From NCBI GenBank assembly GCA_007922305.1, contig ML677334.1:16332764-16396763 (forward strand): a stretch of DNA of 64,000 nucleotides. The letters run 5' to 3'. The position numbers and the translations under genes were made by a program. Under the pieces are notes generated by a model. It worked only from the letters and a program-made list of their open reading frames with translations, did not search any database and was not told the DNA's origin. This document shows, one piece after another, positions 1 through 11,517 of this stretch. Source of the stretch: Dermatemys mawii (Eukaryota > Chordata > Testudines > Dermatemydidae). Within the stretch, counting starts at the first letter, position 1; each line of letters opens with the position of its first letter.

Positions 1-1069
1 GCCACGCAGTAACCTTCTTTCCGCCCACTCTCACAGTTTCCCTTTGCTCTGAGGGTATTTGGGAGGTATCTGGGCCTGCGGACCTTGGGTGACTTTGGGG
101 TAATGCACAGCATTCAGTTGGTGTTCTTGGGGCAGTTGACCTTAATATGCCCCAGCTTATTACATTTAAAACATCGCCCAGCTGACTGGTCACTGGGCCG
201 AGGTTGGTTGCTGGAGATTGGTGGGGTGGAACGATGAGGTGTCTGGGTTTTTTTTGGGATGTAGATAGAGTTTGGGGCTGCCCCCTCTGATAGGATGTGG
301 TCCCGGGTTGTGCCTTCTGGGATCCACTCCCACTGCTAGGTGTTTTTTTCTTTTTTGCCACCTCCACCCATCTGGTTCCAATCTCCCCCACCTCGATTAT
401 AGTTTTGGGTTTCCCATCTTGGATGTGCCTTTCTATTTCCTCAGGAACACCCTCTAGGAACTGCTCCATTTGCATTAGGAAAGACAGCTCTTCATGAGAG
501 TTAGCCTTTGCTCCTGATATTCAGGCATTCCAATTTTTTACAATGTGGTAGACATGTTGGGAAAAAGCCGTGTCCGGGTTCCACTTTAGGGCTTTGAACC
601 ACCGACGGGCATGCTCGGGTGTTATTTCCATTCGGATTCGGGCCTGTTTTTTAAAAAGCTCATAACTGTTCATGTTTGCCTGAGGTATTTCTGCTGCCAC
701 CTCTGCTAAGGGTTCACTGAGCTGTGGCCTCAGCTCCACCATATACTGGTTTTCAGGGAGGCTGTACCCAAAACAGGTCCTCTAGAAATTGGCTAAGAAG
801 GCCTCTGTATCATCACCTGCCTTGTAGGTGGGGAATTTCCTGAGATGGAAAGCGGTACCTGGAAAAGGGTTGTTAGGCGGGGCTGGTATATTCTGCGCAG
901 CCTGTGCCTTTTGTTACTCCAGTTTATGCTTCTGTCTCTCAATTTGGGCTTCCATAGCCCTTTTATGGGCGGCTTCCTCTCTCTCCATCAGCCTTTGATG
1001 TTCTCTTTGTCTTTCCTCAGCTTGGAATTTGGCTAATTCTAAATCCTTTTGGCCCTTACCACCTGTCAT
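1..1069 (-). pseudogene. LTR-retroelement gag (SCAN-like capsid end, zinc knuckle) and start of protease, broken
   Basis: Read on the minus strand, a Gag-like reading begins at an ATG at 1069 (MTGGKGQKDLELAKF) and continues as a charged coiled-coil N-terminus rich in E, K, Q and R to about 880. A capsid-like part follows. The open stretch 742-521 includes ARIRMEITPEHARRWFKAL, and after a stop the frame continues with MEQFLEGVPEEIERHIQDG at about 450-390. This layout resembles the C-terminal capsid of Gmr1-like Ty3/Gypsy elements, the proposed source of the vertebrate SCAN domain. At 173-132 lies a CCHC knuckle (CFKCNKLGHIKVNC). A stop follows at 115-113, and VRVGGKKVTAWR at the left edge looks like the beginning of a protease. 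In-frame stops near 520 and 780 show the copy is dead. The rest of pol lies outside the window. Whether this is best called Gypsy or ERV-like cannot be settled without reverse transcriptase. Confidence 0.8.
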
Positions 1070-1595
1070 TTTAATCTTTCTGTGTTTAACTTACTAACTG
1101 AAAATTAAACAAAATTTTCTTATATCACTCAGAAATTCTCAGCAGGGTTTTAATCCTACGAGCAGAGGGAGAAAGACCCCCTACACTGATTCTCAGAAAA
1201 CTGAACTGACCAGTTTCCCCTCCCCCCAGGGACCCCTGGGATGGTTGCCTAGCACTTAATGAGCCTATTAAACTCTTAACTGCAAACCTGGGCTAGTCTC
1301 TGCTATCCAGCAGGAGAAAACCCTCTAAAAAACAAACAAACAAACAAAAAAAACCCTTCCGCTCCCTGCCCTCAGGCAGCTGAAAAAGACAAAGCGTAGA
1401 GCTATCTACAGCTTCAAAACCTGCAGAACAAGTTTTACCAGAGTGACCCCCTTGTGGTGTTTAACTTAACACCATTACCTGCTTTGTACTTGCTGAGAGG
1501 TCTCACCTTAGAAAAAAACTGCTGGAAATTTAAACTGCTTTTTGCAAAATTCTGTCTTTTAGATTCACAAAATTTCATCCCACCACTTCCAACAA
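1070..1595 (-). other. Untranslated leader of the LTR element, with degenerate primer-binding site
   Basis: This stretch lies between the LTR and the gag start. Directly inside the LTR end, on the minus strand, is TTGTTGGAAGTGGTGGGATG (1595-1576). Its GAAGTGG-TGGGAT part resembles a tRNA-Leu type primer-binding site, but the first bases do not fit, so the site is either decayed or a different tRNA was used. No open frame of note is seen. An AAAC-rich run lies at 1327-1353. Confidence 0.6.
1327..1353. repeat. AAAC-rich simple repeat
   Basis: A short A-rich (AAAC)n run inside the retroelement leader. Confidence 0.8.
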
Positions 1596-2373
1596 TGTCA
1601 GGATTGCCTCCTCACTCTGAACTCTAGGGTACAGATGTGGGGACCCGCATGAAAAAAGAAATAACCTCCCCAAGCTTATTTTACCAGCTTGGGTTAAAAT
1701 ATTTTTCCCCAGAACACAGCTTCTTCTGTGTCTGGAACTAACTGCTGCCACCACCAAACTCAATTTAGGGTAGTTTGGGATCCTTCTTTCCCTTACCACT
1801 AACCCCCCAAACTTCTTCCTTCCCTGGGAAGCTTGAGAGAAAAAAACAAACCTCGCCTGTTCCTGCAAGACATGCCTGATCCAAAACCAGGATCTTACAT
1901 AATGAAAAACAAGCAGCCAGATTCTTAAAAGAAAGATTTTAATAAAAGAAAAGAAGAAAGGAATAAATCTCTTATAACCATCAATAGAACAGCATCTACC
2001 ATAATCAACAAAAGGATTCAGAAACCAAACTTCTCCCCCGAGGCAACTTTCTTCCACTGTTGATATCTCTGCTAAATCTTACAATCTCAAGAAGCACTCA
2101 GCCAACACTCACCACTAAGAACCCTCCAAGTGATAAAAAGAAGGTAAACTTACTGACTACAGTACTTGATAGAATCTATAGTTACAGTAAAAAACATAGC
2201 TGTGTTCATCCCATAGCCAAGGTGAACAGAGAGAGACCCAAAGAGAAACTGAAACTTAAAATCCTTTGTCTCCTGAGGAATTTCTCATTGGTCAGTTGTC
2301 CACCTCTCAGATTACCTTTTGCTTAACCCTTTACAGGTAAACACCAATTCTAGGCTACTTCACACTTATGACA
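1596..2373 (-). mobile_element. 5' LTR of the left-edge retroelement (about 778 bp)
   Basis: On the minus strand the LTR runs from TGTCATAAGTGTGAAG at 2373 to CAATCCTGACA at 1596, giving a 5-bp terminal inverted repeat TGTCA/TGACA. It contains the segment ACCTGTAAAGGGTTAA near its start and an ATTAAA signal (1943-1938), followed by the T-rich, pyrimidine-rich region expected around an R region. The sequence strongly resembles an abundant LTR family I know from turtle genomes. Gag lies downstream on the same strand, so this is the 5' LTR. The 160-codon open frame at 1575-2057 is an accident of LTR sequence. No clear 5-bp target duplication can be tested because the other end is off the window. 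Confidence 0.85.
1938..1943 (-). promoter_or_regulatory. LTR polyadenylation signal (ATTAAA variant)
   Basis: ATTAAA on the minus strand, placed centrally in the LTR before a T-rich stretch, as expected for the retroelement poly(A) signal. Confidence 0.55.
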
Positions 2374-2779
2374 GAGTGCTGTGCTGGAGGAAGGAGGGCA
2401 CAAGACACATAACAGGCAGGCAGGAGAAAAGGTGAGCGGGAATAACATAAAGCAGCAGGAGCTGCAGGGAGAGAGAAGAGGAGGAACCTCTTATGTACCT
2501 CTCTAGCACCTCCAGGAGCCTGGACTAATTAACATGAGCTTCTCAGGGAGTGTCTTGTTTTCAGCTACTTCCCTGACCCCACTTGAAGAGAACAGGCAGT
2601 CAACTGAAGTAGTAGGAGCCAGTTAGGCTCTTAAGAAGCTGATATCTTCCCTCACCCAGGCCCTGTTACAGCCTGCTTATTTGACCCCTTCAATTGAGTG
2701 CTGAGATCCACTATGCTGGCACAGAACAGCAGTCAAGAGTGAAAGAAGAAAATGTCCCTCTGGGGCAGCATTTGGAAAA
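2374..2779. other. No gene seen; unassigned sequence
   Basis: This lies between the LTR and the hAT fragment. Purine-rich, moderately GC-rich sequence. I recognise no repeat or gene. Confidence 0.5.
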
Positions 2780-3240
2780 AGAATGAAAGCAAAGGAAGCT
2801 TTTCTATCTAAGCAGGAAGGAGTTCTCCTGAGATATATAGACACGAATGTTCACGATGAGCCTTCCGGCTCCAGTGAGGATGTGAGTGGTGAGGAGATGC
2901 CTGATCTTCCAGTTAGAGTGCAGGTGACCTGGCAGCTACTGCAGCATCCGTATCTCCATCTCAAATGGATGTAACCATGCACATTCCTGAAGAGAGGTGC
3001 AGATCAGAGAAGAAAGTGGTGGAGGCACAAGAAACAGCTGCTGCTGAGTTTAGTTCCTTAAGTCCAGATGATCCAGGACTGTGGATCCACCTGAGCAGTA
3101 ACCTGAGGGACTTCCTTGCATTGCATAGGCCACAGCAAGTGAAAAACTTCATGTTCCATAAAGACAATGAAATCCCCAATGGTGTGAAAGTGTAGAGGCC
3201 ATAGCTTATGATCTCTTGAGATTGGAAGGACAGTATATTT
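2780..3240 (+). pseudogene. hAT-superfamily transposase N-terminal fragment (ZMYM/TTF-zinc-finger type)
   Basis: Two successive plus-strand frames (2783-2974 and 2965-3195) carry SGSSEDVSGEEMPDLPV and then LSPDDPGLWIHLSSNLRDF, QVKNFMFHKDNE and IPNGVKV. This is the pattern of the N-terminal region of hAT-type transposases and their ZMYM-like relatives, where a D-P-x-L-W motif and a P-K-D-N-E motif precede the TTF-type zinc finger. The frame change near 2970 and the jump from KDNE straight to IPNG, which skips the expected zinc-finger approach, show loss of sequence. Nothing convincing of the catalytic domain follows. I see no TIRs. It is either a truncated transposon copy or a fragment of a domesticated relative; the broken frames favour the former. 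Confidence 0.65.
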
Positions 3241-5429
3241 GTTTAAACTGATTTTCGGTAACCACTCATCATAGAGTCCAATGTCTGGGTGGTCAGATAT
3301 GGGCTGAAATGCCTAAGGAGACTGCAGTTTTGACTTCTTTTTATCCAGTGTGGTGAGACAGAAATCTACTTTTTGTATTGGCTTGGTATATCAAATGATA
3401 GAATAACCGCCAGTTTGGAGGGAGTCTGCCCTATTTCTTAGCGTGTGTACTGAATCTGGTATTCTCAGAGGCATGGTGACAATCTATTGATTGAATTTAC
3501 TGGTTTCCTTTTTATTAGCAGCATTATTTATTATTTTTGTTGAGGCAGTACTTAGTGGCTTCAATGTTTGCGGCCCCAGCATGCTAAACACCCCACACAA
3601 ACACACACACATGACAAAAAGATATCATCACAAGCATAATCTTTTGCCCCATCCAAACACTTAGTAATGCATCCTGACCAGTGGGTTACACAGGAGGGGC
3701 ACATACTCTTTTCTGTCTTCTCTGGTGTCTGGCAAGGGTTTCAAGAACACTGCCTGCTGCCGGTAGGTGAACCATTTCTTCAGAGTGGAATAGTATTTGA
3801 CATATTATTGACCCAACTAAAAATTTAAAAAAGCAAACAACCCACTTTGTTTGAGTTGAAATGAAAATTGTTCACATTTTTAAAAATTTGGGAGGAAAAA
3901 TTTGCTTTTGCTGAGTGAAATTTAATTCAAGCTGAAACAAAATGTTTTATTGTGTTTTTAAGGGTGGTTTTACTTTTTATTTGTTTTTAATTGAAATACA
4001 TTTCAAAAACAAGTAATTTCAAATCAAAATCCAAATTATTTTTTAGGACATTGAAATGAAACATTTTACTTTTTTCAGATTTTTTTTTCCCACTGAAAGA
4101 GTTGTACAAATTTGACATTTGTTCATGAAATGTTTTGGTCAACATTAATCTGCCTTTTTTCAGACAAAAAAAAAAACATTTCAGCTGAAATATTTCACTC
4201 AGTTTCTTGTTTCCTTGATTGGTGTGTTATTTCTGCTGCAAGGATAACAGAATGCCATTTTGCACAAATTTCATGTTACTGAACAATAGTAGTTTCAGAT
4301 TCAAAATCTGTACGATATGTAGTCTTATAAAGAAAACAGAACTTGCTAGCCACTGGTACTTTATTTTCAACTGTTATGACAAAAGTGTTTTTTTTTTTTT
4401 AATAAATCACCCAGAACTTGCCCCTAGCTTCCATCCACCTACCTGTTCTCATTTTGTCTTTGTACCCTGTAGTCAGAATTCTCCCATAAATTGGTGTGTT
4501 TAGTCAACACCACACCATTGGTCCATTAACTGCTCCATTAACCACTTTTCTGATGCTCACTATGAGAGAATAGCTCTGGGCCTTGTTGACTCTGGAATTA
4601 TAGCTACTAGTAGAGTAGCACCAGTATAAACCCCAAGTGTACATAAAAGTTATGCTGGTGAGCATAATTTGCATTTCCCTCTGTTTTGAAAACTATTCTG
4701 ATTACCTAAGTAATAACAATAGGCTAAGTAAACTGACCCAAATTAATCTTTTTTTTGGTTTTATTTTACACTGACAATCATCACAAGGGGAATTTTAATG
4801 GATTTCTATTCATTTGTTTGTTATTTAATTATTACTTTCCTCCTGTACTTAAAAGGGCAGACAGCTAGTTCATCCTGTCTTCCACTATGTGGAATCCTGC
4901 TATTCTTCATGGTCCCAGAGTCTGACATTGAACAGTGAGACAGTGTGCATGCTTGTTACCATTCTGCTGCTGTCTGACACTCCTGTCTGACACTTGAATC
5001 ATGCTTTTGACTGCAGTTCAGATACCCTGATCCTCTTGACTCCTGTATTGTGTTATGCACTTGTTGCTTCTGTACTGCCATTCCATGTATAGAATGGATG
5101 ATGTGTTATACAAACGTAGAAGACTGAGTCACCACAACGGTATTACAAATGTGGGAGTGTGGTACTAATGCAATGTCCTGATCTTATATCAGTCACCAGA
5201 AGCCACATATCTATTAACATACATTTTAAGATTTTTTTTTAGAAAAAGCAGACCTAGATTTTATTTATATAATGCCACTATTTGATCTGTATTAAAGTAT
5301 CTGTTGTGTAATCCATTTTTGTAAGTTAAGCATGTCAGATTCAATACTAATATGGTAGAGAATATGGTAGAGAAGTAGGGCTAAGGAGGGAATGACCGGA
5401 AGTGATGGGATCTCTGATGAGAAACAGAC
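3241..5429. other. AT-rich intergenic or intronic sequence, no gene
   Basis: Long A/T-rich DNA with several poly-T or poly-A runs (near 4080, 4160, 4388). A segment near 3585-3660 faintly resembles an antisense MIR-type tail (ACACAAACACACACACATGACAAAAAGA). The short open frame at 4219-4503 has no recognisable similarity. Confidence 0.5.
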
Positions 5430-5522
5430 AATTAAAAAAAAAAGTCCCATTCAATTACATCATGTAAAGTAAGACAGCTAAAAAGTAACAAGTTTTTAAA
5501 GTGTTTATATACCAAAGCTATA

Positions 5523-6194
5523 AGGCTAAATAATAAGAGGGGTGAACTAGAGTGCCTCATATTAAATGAGGATATTGATATAATAGGCATCACAGAAACT
5601 GAGTGGAATTAGGATAATCAATGGGACACAGTAATACTGGGATACAAAATACATCAGCAGGACAGAACAGGTCATGCTGATGGTGGAGTGGCACTGTATG
5701 TGAAAGAAAGCATAGAATCAAATGAAGTAAAAAATCTTTACTGACCCAAACTGTGCCATAGAATCTCTATGGATAGTAATCCCATGCTCTAATAATAAGA
5801 ATATAGCAGTAGGGATATATTACTGACCACCTGACCAGGATGAGAATAGTGACTGTGAAATGCTCAGAGAAATTAAAGAGGCTATTAAAATTTTAAAAAC
5901 TCAATAATAATGAGGGATTTCAATGATCCCCGTATTGACTGGGTACATGTCACCTCAGGACGAGATGAAGAGATAAAGTTTCCTGACACCTTAAATGACT
6001 GTTTCTTGGAGCAGCTAGTCCTGGAACCCAAAAGAGGAGAGGCAATTCTTAATTTAGTCCTAAATGGAGCACAGGATATCATCCAAGAGGTGAATATAGC
6101 TGGACTGTTTGGTAATAGTGACCATAACATAATTAAATTTAACATCTCTGTGGTGTGGAAAACACCACAGCAAGCAAACACTTGTGTCATTTAA
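5523..6194 (+). pseudogene. CR1 ORF2 endonuclease (APE-type) remnant
   Basis: This APE-like endonuclease would nick target DNA to prime reverse transcription. Visible landmarks are GITETEW, DFNDPRIDW and SDHNIIKF, corresponding to the catalytic ITETW, GDFN and SDH boxes. The conserved G before DFN is replaced (RDFN), and stop codons interrupt the region near 5612 and 5742. The longest intact piece is 5910-6194. Confidence 0.88.
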
Positions 6195-6732
6195 TTTCAG
6201 AAAGGGGAACTACACAAAAGTGAGGTTAGTTAAATAGAAATTAAAAGACACAGTGTTGAAAGTGAAATCCCTATAAGCTGTATAGAAATCTTTTAAAGGC
6301 ATCATAATAGAGGCTCAACTTAAATGTATACTCCAGTTTTTTTTTAAAAAAAACATACTGTACTAAGTAAGTAAAAAGTGACATTGTGGCTAACTAACAA
6401 AGTAAAAGAAACATTGAGGAGCAATAAGGCATCCTTTTAAAATTTCTAGTGAGGAAAATAGAAAGGAGCATAAACTCTGGAAAATGAAGTATAAAAATAT
6501 AATTAGGAAAGCCAAAAAAGAATTTGAAGAACAGCTAGCTAAACACTCAAAAAGTAATAGTGATTTTAAAAAAAATACATCAGAAGCAGGAAGCCTGTTT
6601 AATAACCAGGGGAGCCACTGAATGATCAAGATACTAAAGGAGAACTCAAGGACTATCATGCCATTGTGGAGAAACTAAATGAATTATTTGCATCAGTCTT
6701 CATGGCTGAGGAGGTGAGGGAGAGTCCCAAAC

Positions 6733-8270
6733 ATGAGCCAGTCTCTTTTAAGTGACAAATCTGAGGAACTATCTCAGATTGAGGTGTCACTAGAGGAGGG
6801 TTTGGAACAAATTGATGAACTGAACAGTAATAAGACACCAGGACCAGATGATATTCAGCTAAAAGTTCTGGAGAAAGTCAGATGGGAAATTGCAGAACTA
6901 TTAACTGTAGTCGGTAACCTTTCATTTAAATCAGCTTCTGTACCAGATGACAGAAAAATAGCTAATGTGATGCCAATTTTTAAAAAGGATTCCAGAGGTG
7001 ATCCTGGCAATTACAAGCTGACTTCAAGACTGACTTCACTACTGAGAAAACTGGTTAAAACTATAGTAAAGAACAAAATTATCAGACACATAGATGAACA
7101 TAATTTGTTGAGGGAGCATCAACATGTGTTTTTTAAAATAGGGAAATCATGTTTTACCAATCAACTTGAATTCTTTGAGGGGGTTCACAAGCATGTGGAC
7201 AAGGGGGATCTAGTGGATATAGTGTACTTATAGTGTATAGATTTTCAGAAAACTTTTCACCAGGTCCTTCACCAAAGGCTCTTAAGCAAAGTAAGCAGTC
7301 ATGGGATAAGAGGGAAGGTCCTTTCATGGATTGGTAACTGGTTAAAAGATAGAAAATAAAGGGTAGGAATAAATGGTCAGTTTTCAGACTGGAGAGAGGT
7401 AAATAGTGGTGGCCCCAGGGCTCTGTGCTGGGACCAGACCTATTCAATGTATTCATAAGTGATCTGGAAAAAAGGGTAAACCGTGGAGTGTCAAAATTTG
7501 CAGATGATACAAAACTACTCAAGACAGTTAAGTACCAGGCAGACTATGAAGAGCTACAAAAGGATATCTCACAACTGGGTGACTGGGCAACAAAACGGAA
7601 GATTAAATTCAGTGTTGATAAATACAAAGTAATGCACACTGGAAAACATAATCCCTACTCTATATATAAAATGATGGGGTCTAAATTAGCTGTTACCATG
7701 CAATAAAGAGATCTTTAAATCATTGTGGATAGTTCTCAGAAAACATCTACTTAATGTTCAGCAGCAGTCAAAAAAGCAAACAGAACATTGGGAATTATTA
7801 AGAAAAGGATAGATAATAAGACAGAAAATATATTGCCTCTATATAGATCCATGGTACATCCACATCTTGAATACTGCATGCAGATGTGGTCACCCCATCT
7901 CAGAAAAGATGTATTAGAATTGGAAAAGGTTCAGAAAATGGCAACAAAAATTATTAGGGGTATGGAATGGCTTCCGTAGCAGGAGAGATTAATAAGACTA
8001 GGACTTGTCTCTTTTCCAAGCTGAAAACTAATGGGGAATATGATTGAGGTCTATAAAATCGTGACTGGTGTGGAGAAAGTAAATAAGGAAGTCTTATTTA
8101 CAGCTTATCATAACAAAAGAACTAGGGGTCACCAAATGAAATTAATGGGCAGCAAGTGTAAAACAAACAAAAGGGAGTATTTCTTCAAACAATGCACAAT
8201 GAACCTGTGGAACTCTTTGCCAGAAGATGTTGTGAAGGCCAAGACTATAACAGGGTTCAAAAAGAACTAG
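6733..8270 (+). pseudogene. CR1 ORF2 reverse transcriptase remnant
   Basis: Four open segments in sequence (6733-7233, 7425-7706, 7788-7979, 8031-8270) form one CR1 reverse transcriptase. Landmarks are NKTPGPDD, NVMPIFKKD, the FADD catalytic box, and the C-terminal HPHLEYCMQMWSPHL and NLWNSLPEDVV blocks. The GSVLGP-type block is frameshifted at about 7420. The first ADD-box half (Y-x-D-F-x-x-A-F-D) is altered to a stop-containing version near 7230-7260. The protein is not functional. Confidence 0.92.
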
Positions 8271-8501
8271 ATAAATTCATGGAGGATAGGTCCACCAATG
8301 GCTATTAGCCAGGATGGGCCAGGATGGTGTCCCTAGCCTCTGTGTGCCAGAAGCTGGGAGTGAGTGACTGGGAATGGATCACTTGATGATTACCTGTTCT
8401 GTTCATTCCCTCTGGAGCAGTGTCATTGGCCACTGTCAAAAGATAGGATACTGGGCTAGATGGAGTCTTGGTCTGCCCAGTATGGCTGTTCTTATGTTCT
8501 T

Positions 8502-9074
8502 CATTAAAGTCAAAGGAGCTGCACCAGTTAACACTGGGGATCTAGCGCCCTCTTCTTAGCATCCTTTTGTAAATATTTAAACTTTTCATAACCCTGGATC
8601 ACTGTGGACTTGTCTTATGATGTCACGGGCTATTTAATTTTTAACTTACAAAGAATTTGCTGTAGTCTTCTTTTTTTTAACCCTTTCATACAAATTTTGA
8701 TTATGCATGATGTTTCAAAGCATTGACGGATGAAAGAAGCAGGCTAGCTGGAAGGGAATAGGCCTTCTCTGAAATACAAAGTTCTTAGGGATTGATTCTG
8801 CTCTTACTTTATGTTTATTTTACAATTACTTCAGTTGAGTTAAACCGACTGGAGAAAGTGAAACCAGAACCAAGCCCTTAATATTTATTAGCAATCTAAA
8901 TTGCTTGTGAACATACTTAGTATATTCTCCACAGGGAAGAGGGGAAACTTCCTTTCATTCTGCAGTATAAAAAGGTAGTAACAGTTTATCCTGAACATCA
9001 GTGGGAGACAATGCCTCTTAATTTGTGAGTCAGGAATAAAAGACTAACAAAGAGCTTTTGTGCAGTGTCACTGG
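8502..9074. other. Spacer between two CR1 copies with facing 3' ends
   Basis: AT-rich, no open frame of interest. It separates the 3' end of the plus-strand CR1 from the 3' end of the minus-strand CR1. Confidence 0.5.
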
Positions 9075-9160
9075 GCATAAAAACATAGAAATGTAGATCT
9101 AGAAGGGACCTAGATAGGTCATGTAGTCCAGTCTCCTGAACTGAGGCCAGGTTAAGTATT

Positions 9161-9168
9161 ATCTAGAC
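9161..9168. repeat. Left target-site duplication of the hAT MITE
   Basis: ATCTAGAC, identical to 9398-9405. Confidence 0.88.
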
Positions 9169-9397
9169 CAGCATTACTCAAACTTTTTTCTCGGCGGCCC
9201 CTTTCCGCGGCCCCGCATCCACTCGTGGTCCCGGGGTATGTCCGCCGAATAGAAAGCTTCCGCTTTCAGTGGCATTTTGGCGGGACAAAAATAGAAAGCT
9301 TTCGGTTTCAGCAGTCTCCCGGGGCTGATCCTGCAGTGGCTCCGGGACACTGCACCCTCCATCAGGAGTCTCACGCACACCACTTTGAAGACCACTG
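9169..9397. mobile_element. 229-bp hAT MITE nested in CR1, with 8-bp TSD
   Basis: The element runs from CAGCATTACTCAAACTTTTT to ...TTTGAAGACCACTG. Reading the right end on the other strand gives CAGTGGTCTTCAAA, so the two ends form a hAT-type CAG(T/C)GG-TTCTCAAA terminal repeat. The flanking 8 bp ATCTAGAC occur at 9161-9168 and again at 9398-9405, the target duplication length of hAT elements. Removing the element restores the CR1 tail sequence. The interior is GC-rich and non-coding; the overlapping open frames at 9174-9395 are not genes. Confidence 0.9.
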
Positions 9398-9405
9398 ATC
9401 TAGAC
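9398..9405. repeat. Right target-site duplication of the hAT MITE
   Basis: ATCTAGAC, identical to 9161-9168. Confidence 0.88.
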
Positions 9406-11238
9406 CATCGTTGACAAGCGCTTGTCTAATCTGTTCTTAAAAATCTATAATGACAACCATTGCACAACTTCCCTAGGTAGTTTGTTCCAGTGCTCAATAA
9501 CCCTGGCAGTTAGGAAGCTTTTCCTAATGTCTAACCTAAATCTCCCTTGACACAGTTTAAGCCCACTACTACTTGTCCTAACCTTCATGATTAAAGAGAA
9601 CAATATATCACCCTCCACTTTATAACAACCTTTTATGTACTTGAAAACTGTTCTCGTGTCCCCCCTTTAGTCTTCTCTTCTCCAAACTAAACAATCCCAT
9701 TTTTTTGTCAGTTTTTCCTTGTAGATCATGTTTTTAGACCTTTAATCAGTTTTGCTGCTCTCCTCTGGACTTTCTCCAATTTTTTTCCCAATAAGATAGT
9801 GCCCAGAACTGAACACAGTACTTCAGATGAGGCCTTATTAGTGCTGAATAGTGATGAAGTATTATTTCTCATGTCCTGTTTACAACAATCCTGCTAATAC
9901 AGTGTTGCAACAGTATTACATTGTGGACTTATATTTGTTTTACAATCCATTACAACTCCCAGATAATTTCTGCAGTACTCTTTCCTAAGCAGTCTTTTTC
10001 TTTTTCCATTTTGTATTTCTATAATTGATTATTCCTTCCTAAGTGAATTACTTTGTATTTGTCGTTATTGAATTTCATCCTATTTATTTCAGAGCATTTC
10101 TCCTGTTTTTCAAGATCATTTTAGTCCTCTGGGATCTCTTCTGTTCTCCACAAGTTCCCAGATATAATTGCTAATGGCTCAAAGATCATCAGCCAGTTCC
10201 TGAAGTATTCTAGGATTATCATAGTATCATAGGTCCTGCTGACATGAAGACATCTAACTTGTCCAAATAATTCCTAACTTGCTCTTTTCCTATTTGAGCC
10301 TAGGATTCTGTCCCATTTACACTGCTGTTCACTTTGTTAATCCTCTAATTGCTGATAACCTTGTTGTTGAAAATGGAAACAAAAAGGGTGTGTGACACTT
10401 CAACCATTGCTGCATTTCCATTCTCATTCAGTAATGGGTCTACCCTATCCTGGGTCTTCACCTTGCTTCAAATGTATTTATAAAATGTTTTTGTTATTCT
10501 TTTTGGCCCTCATTTATTCTAATTTTGTGCTTTCACCTTTCTAATTTTGTCCCTTCATGCTTGTGTTGGGTTAAGTCATGGTGGTCTTTTACCATACTTC
10601 CTATCTTTCCTATAATTGGAATAGTTTGCTCTTGTGCTCTTTAAAAAGACTACCAACCCACCTTAACACTCCCCCACCCCATTGGACTGGTTTCCCAGGG
10701 GATCTTACCTACCAATTCTTTGAGTTTGCCAAAGTCTGCCTTCTTGAAGTCCATTGTCTTTATTCAGCTGTTTTCTCACCTATCAGTCTGTAGGATTATG
10801 AATTCTATCATTTCATGATCAATTTTTTCCAAGCTGCCTTCCACTTCTAAATTCTCAACCAGTTCCTCCCCCTATTTATCAGAATCTAATCTAGAATAGC
10901 TTCTCCCCTAGCCACTTTCCAAACCTTCAGTAATAAAAGATGCCTCCAATTCATTCCAAGAACTTATTGGATAGTCTGTGCCCTGTTGTATTATTGTCCT
11001 AAAAGATGCCTGGGTAGTTGAAGTCTCCATCATCACTTTGTGCTTTTTATGATTTTGTTAGTTTATAAAAAAGCTACATCCACCTCTTCTTCCTGGTTAC
11101 ACTGTCTGTAGTGGACACCCACCATGACATTACTCTTATTTTTTTTACCCCTTTTATCTTTACTCAGAGATTTTCAGCAGGTCTGCCTCTCATATGTACC
11201 TCAACCTCTGTGCAAGTGTATACCTCTGATATACAAAG

Positions 11239-11517
11239 CTACCCCTTCTCTCCTTTTTCTCCTGCCTGCCCTTTCTGAACAAGCTGTACCCTTATATACC
11301 AATATTCCAGTTCTGTAAAATGTCCCAAGTCTGTGATGACAGTTATGTTATAACTGTGTTTATTCACTAATATTTCTAGTTCTTCCTGTTTATTTCCCAG
11401 ACTTCTTGCATTAGTATATAGACATCTGCAATGTTCATTCAAATTCCCCTGTATATTCCCTCTTGTCTTTTCTTTGTCCCTGCTATGATTGCTCATCCCT
11501 CTGCCACCAGATTCCAA
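11239..11517 (-). pseudogene. CR1 endonuclease N-terminus (minus strand)
   Basis: The open frame contains CLYTNARSLGNKQEELEIL followed by HSYNITVITD, the first beta strand and the ITE-T box of an APE-type endonuclease; the usual E-T is replaced by D. The frame then degenerates. It belongs to the CR1 copy at 9075-11650. Confidence 0.85.

Larger units (their letters stand above)
5430..8501 (+). mobile_element. CR1 LINE, plus strand, decayed ORF2
   Basis: The copy carries endonuclease, reverse transcriptase and a 3' end in order. Endonuclease pieces include LNEDIDIIGITETEWN (about 5560-5610), DFNDPRIDW (5915-5942) and GNSDHNIIKFN (about 6111-6143). RT pieces include NKTPGPDDIQ (about 6828), KIANVMPIFKKDSRGDPGNY (about 6955), a damaged palm A motif near 7230 and KFADDTKLL near 7495, the catalytic ADD box. 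The C-terminus includes NLWNSLPEDVVKAKTITGF (about 8200). The 3' tail ends TATGGCTGTTCTTATGTTCT, typical of reptile CR1. Stops and frameshifts (for example near 6195, 7233, 7420 and 7706) divide the frame. The 5' limit is approximate, since no promoter-containing 5' UTR was identified. ORF1 is not seen, as is usual for 5'-truncated CR1 copies. Confidence 0.93.

Noticed and set aside
1575..2057. 160-codon minus-strand open frame
   Set aside because: Lies inside the LTR and crosses its end; no domain. LTR sequence explains it.
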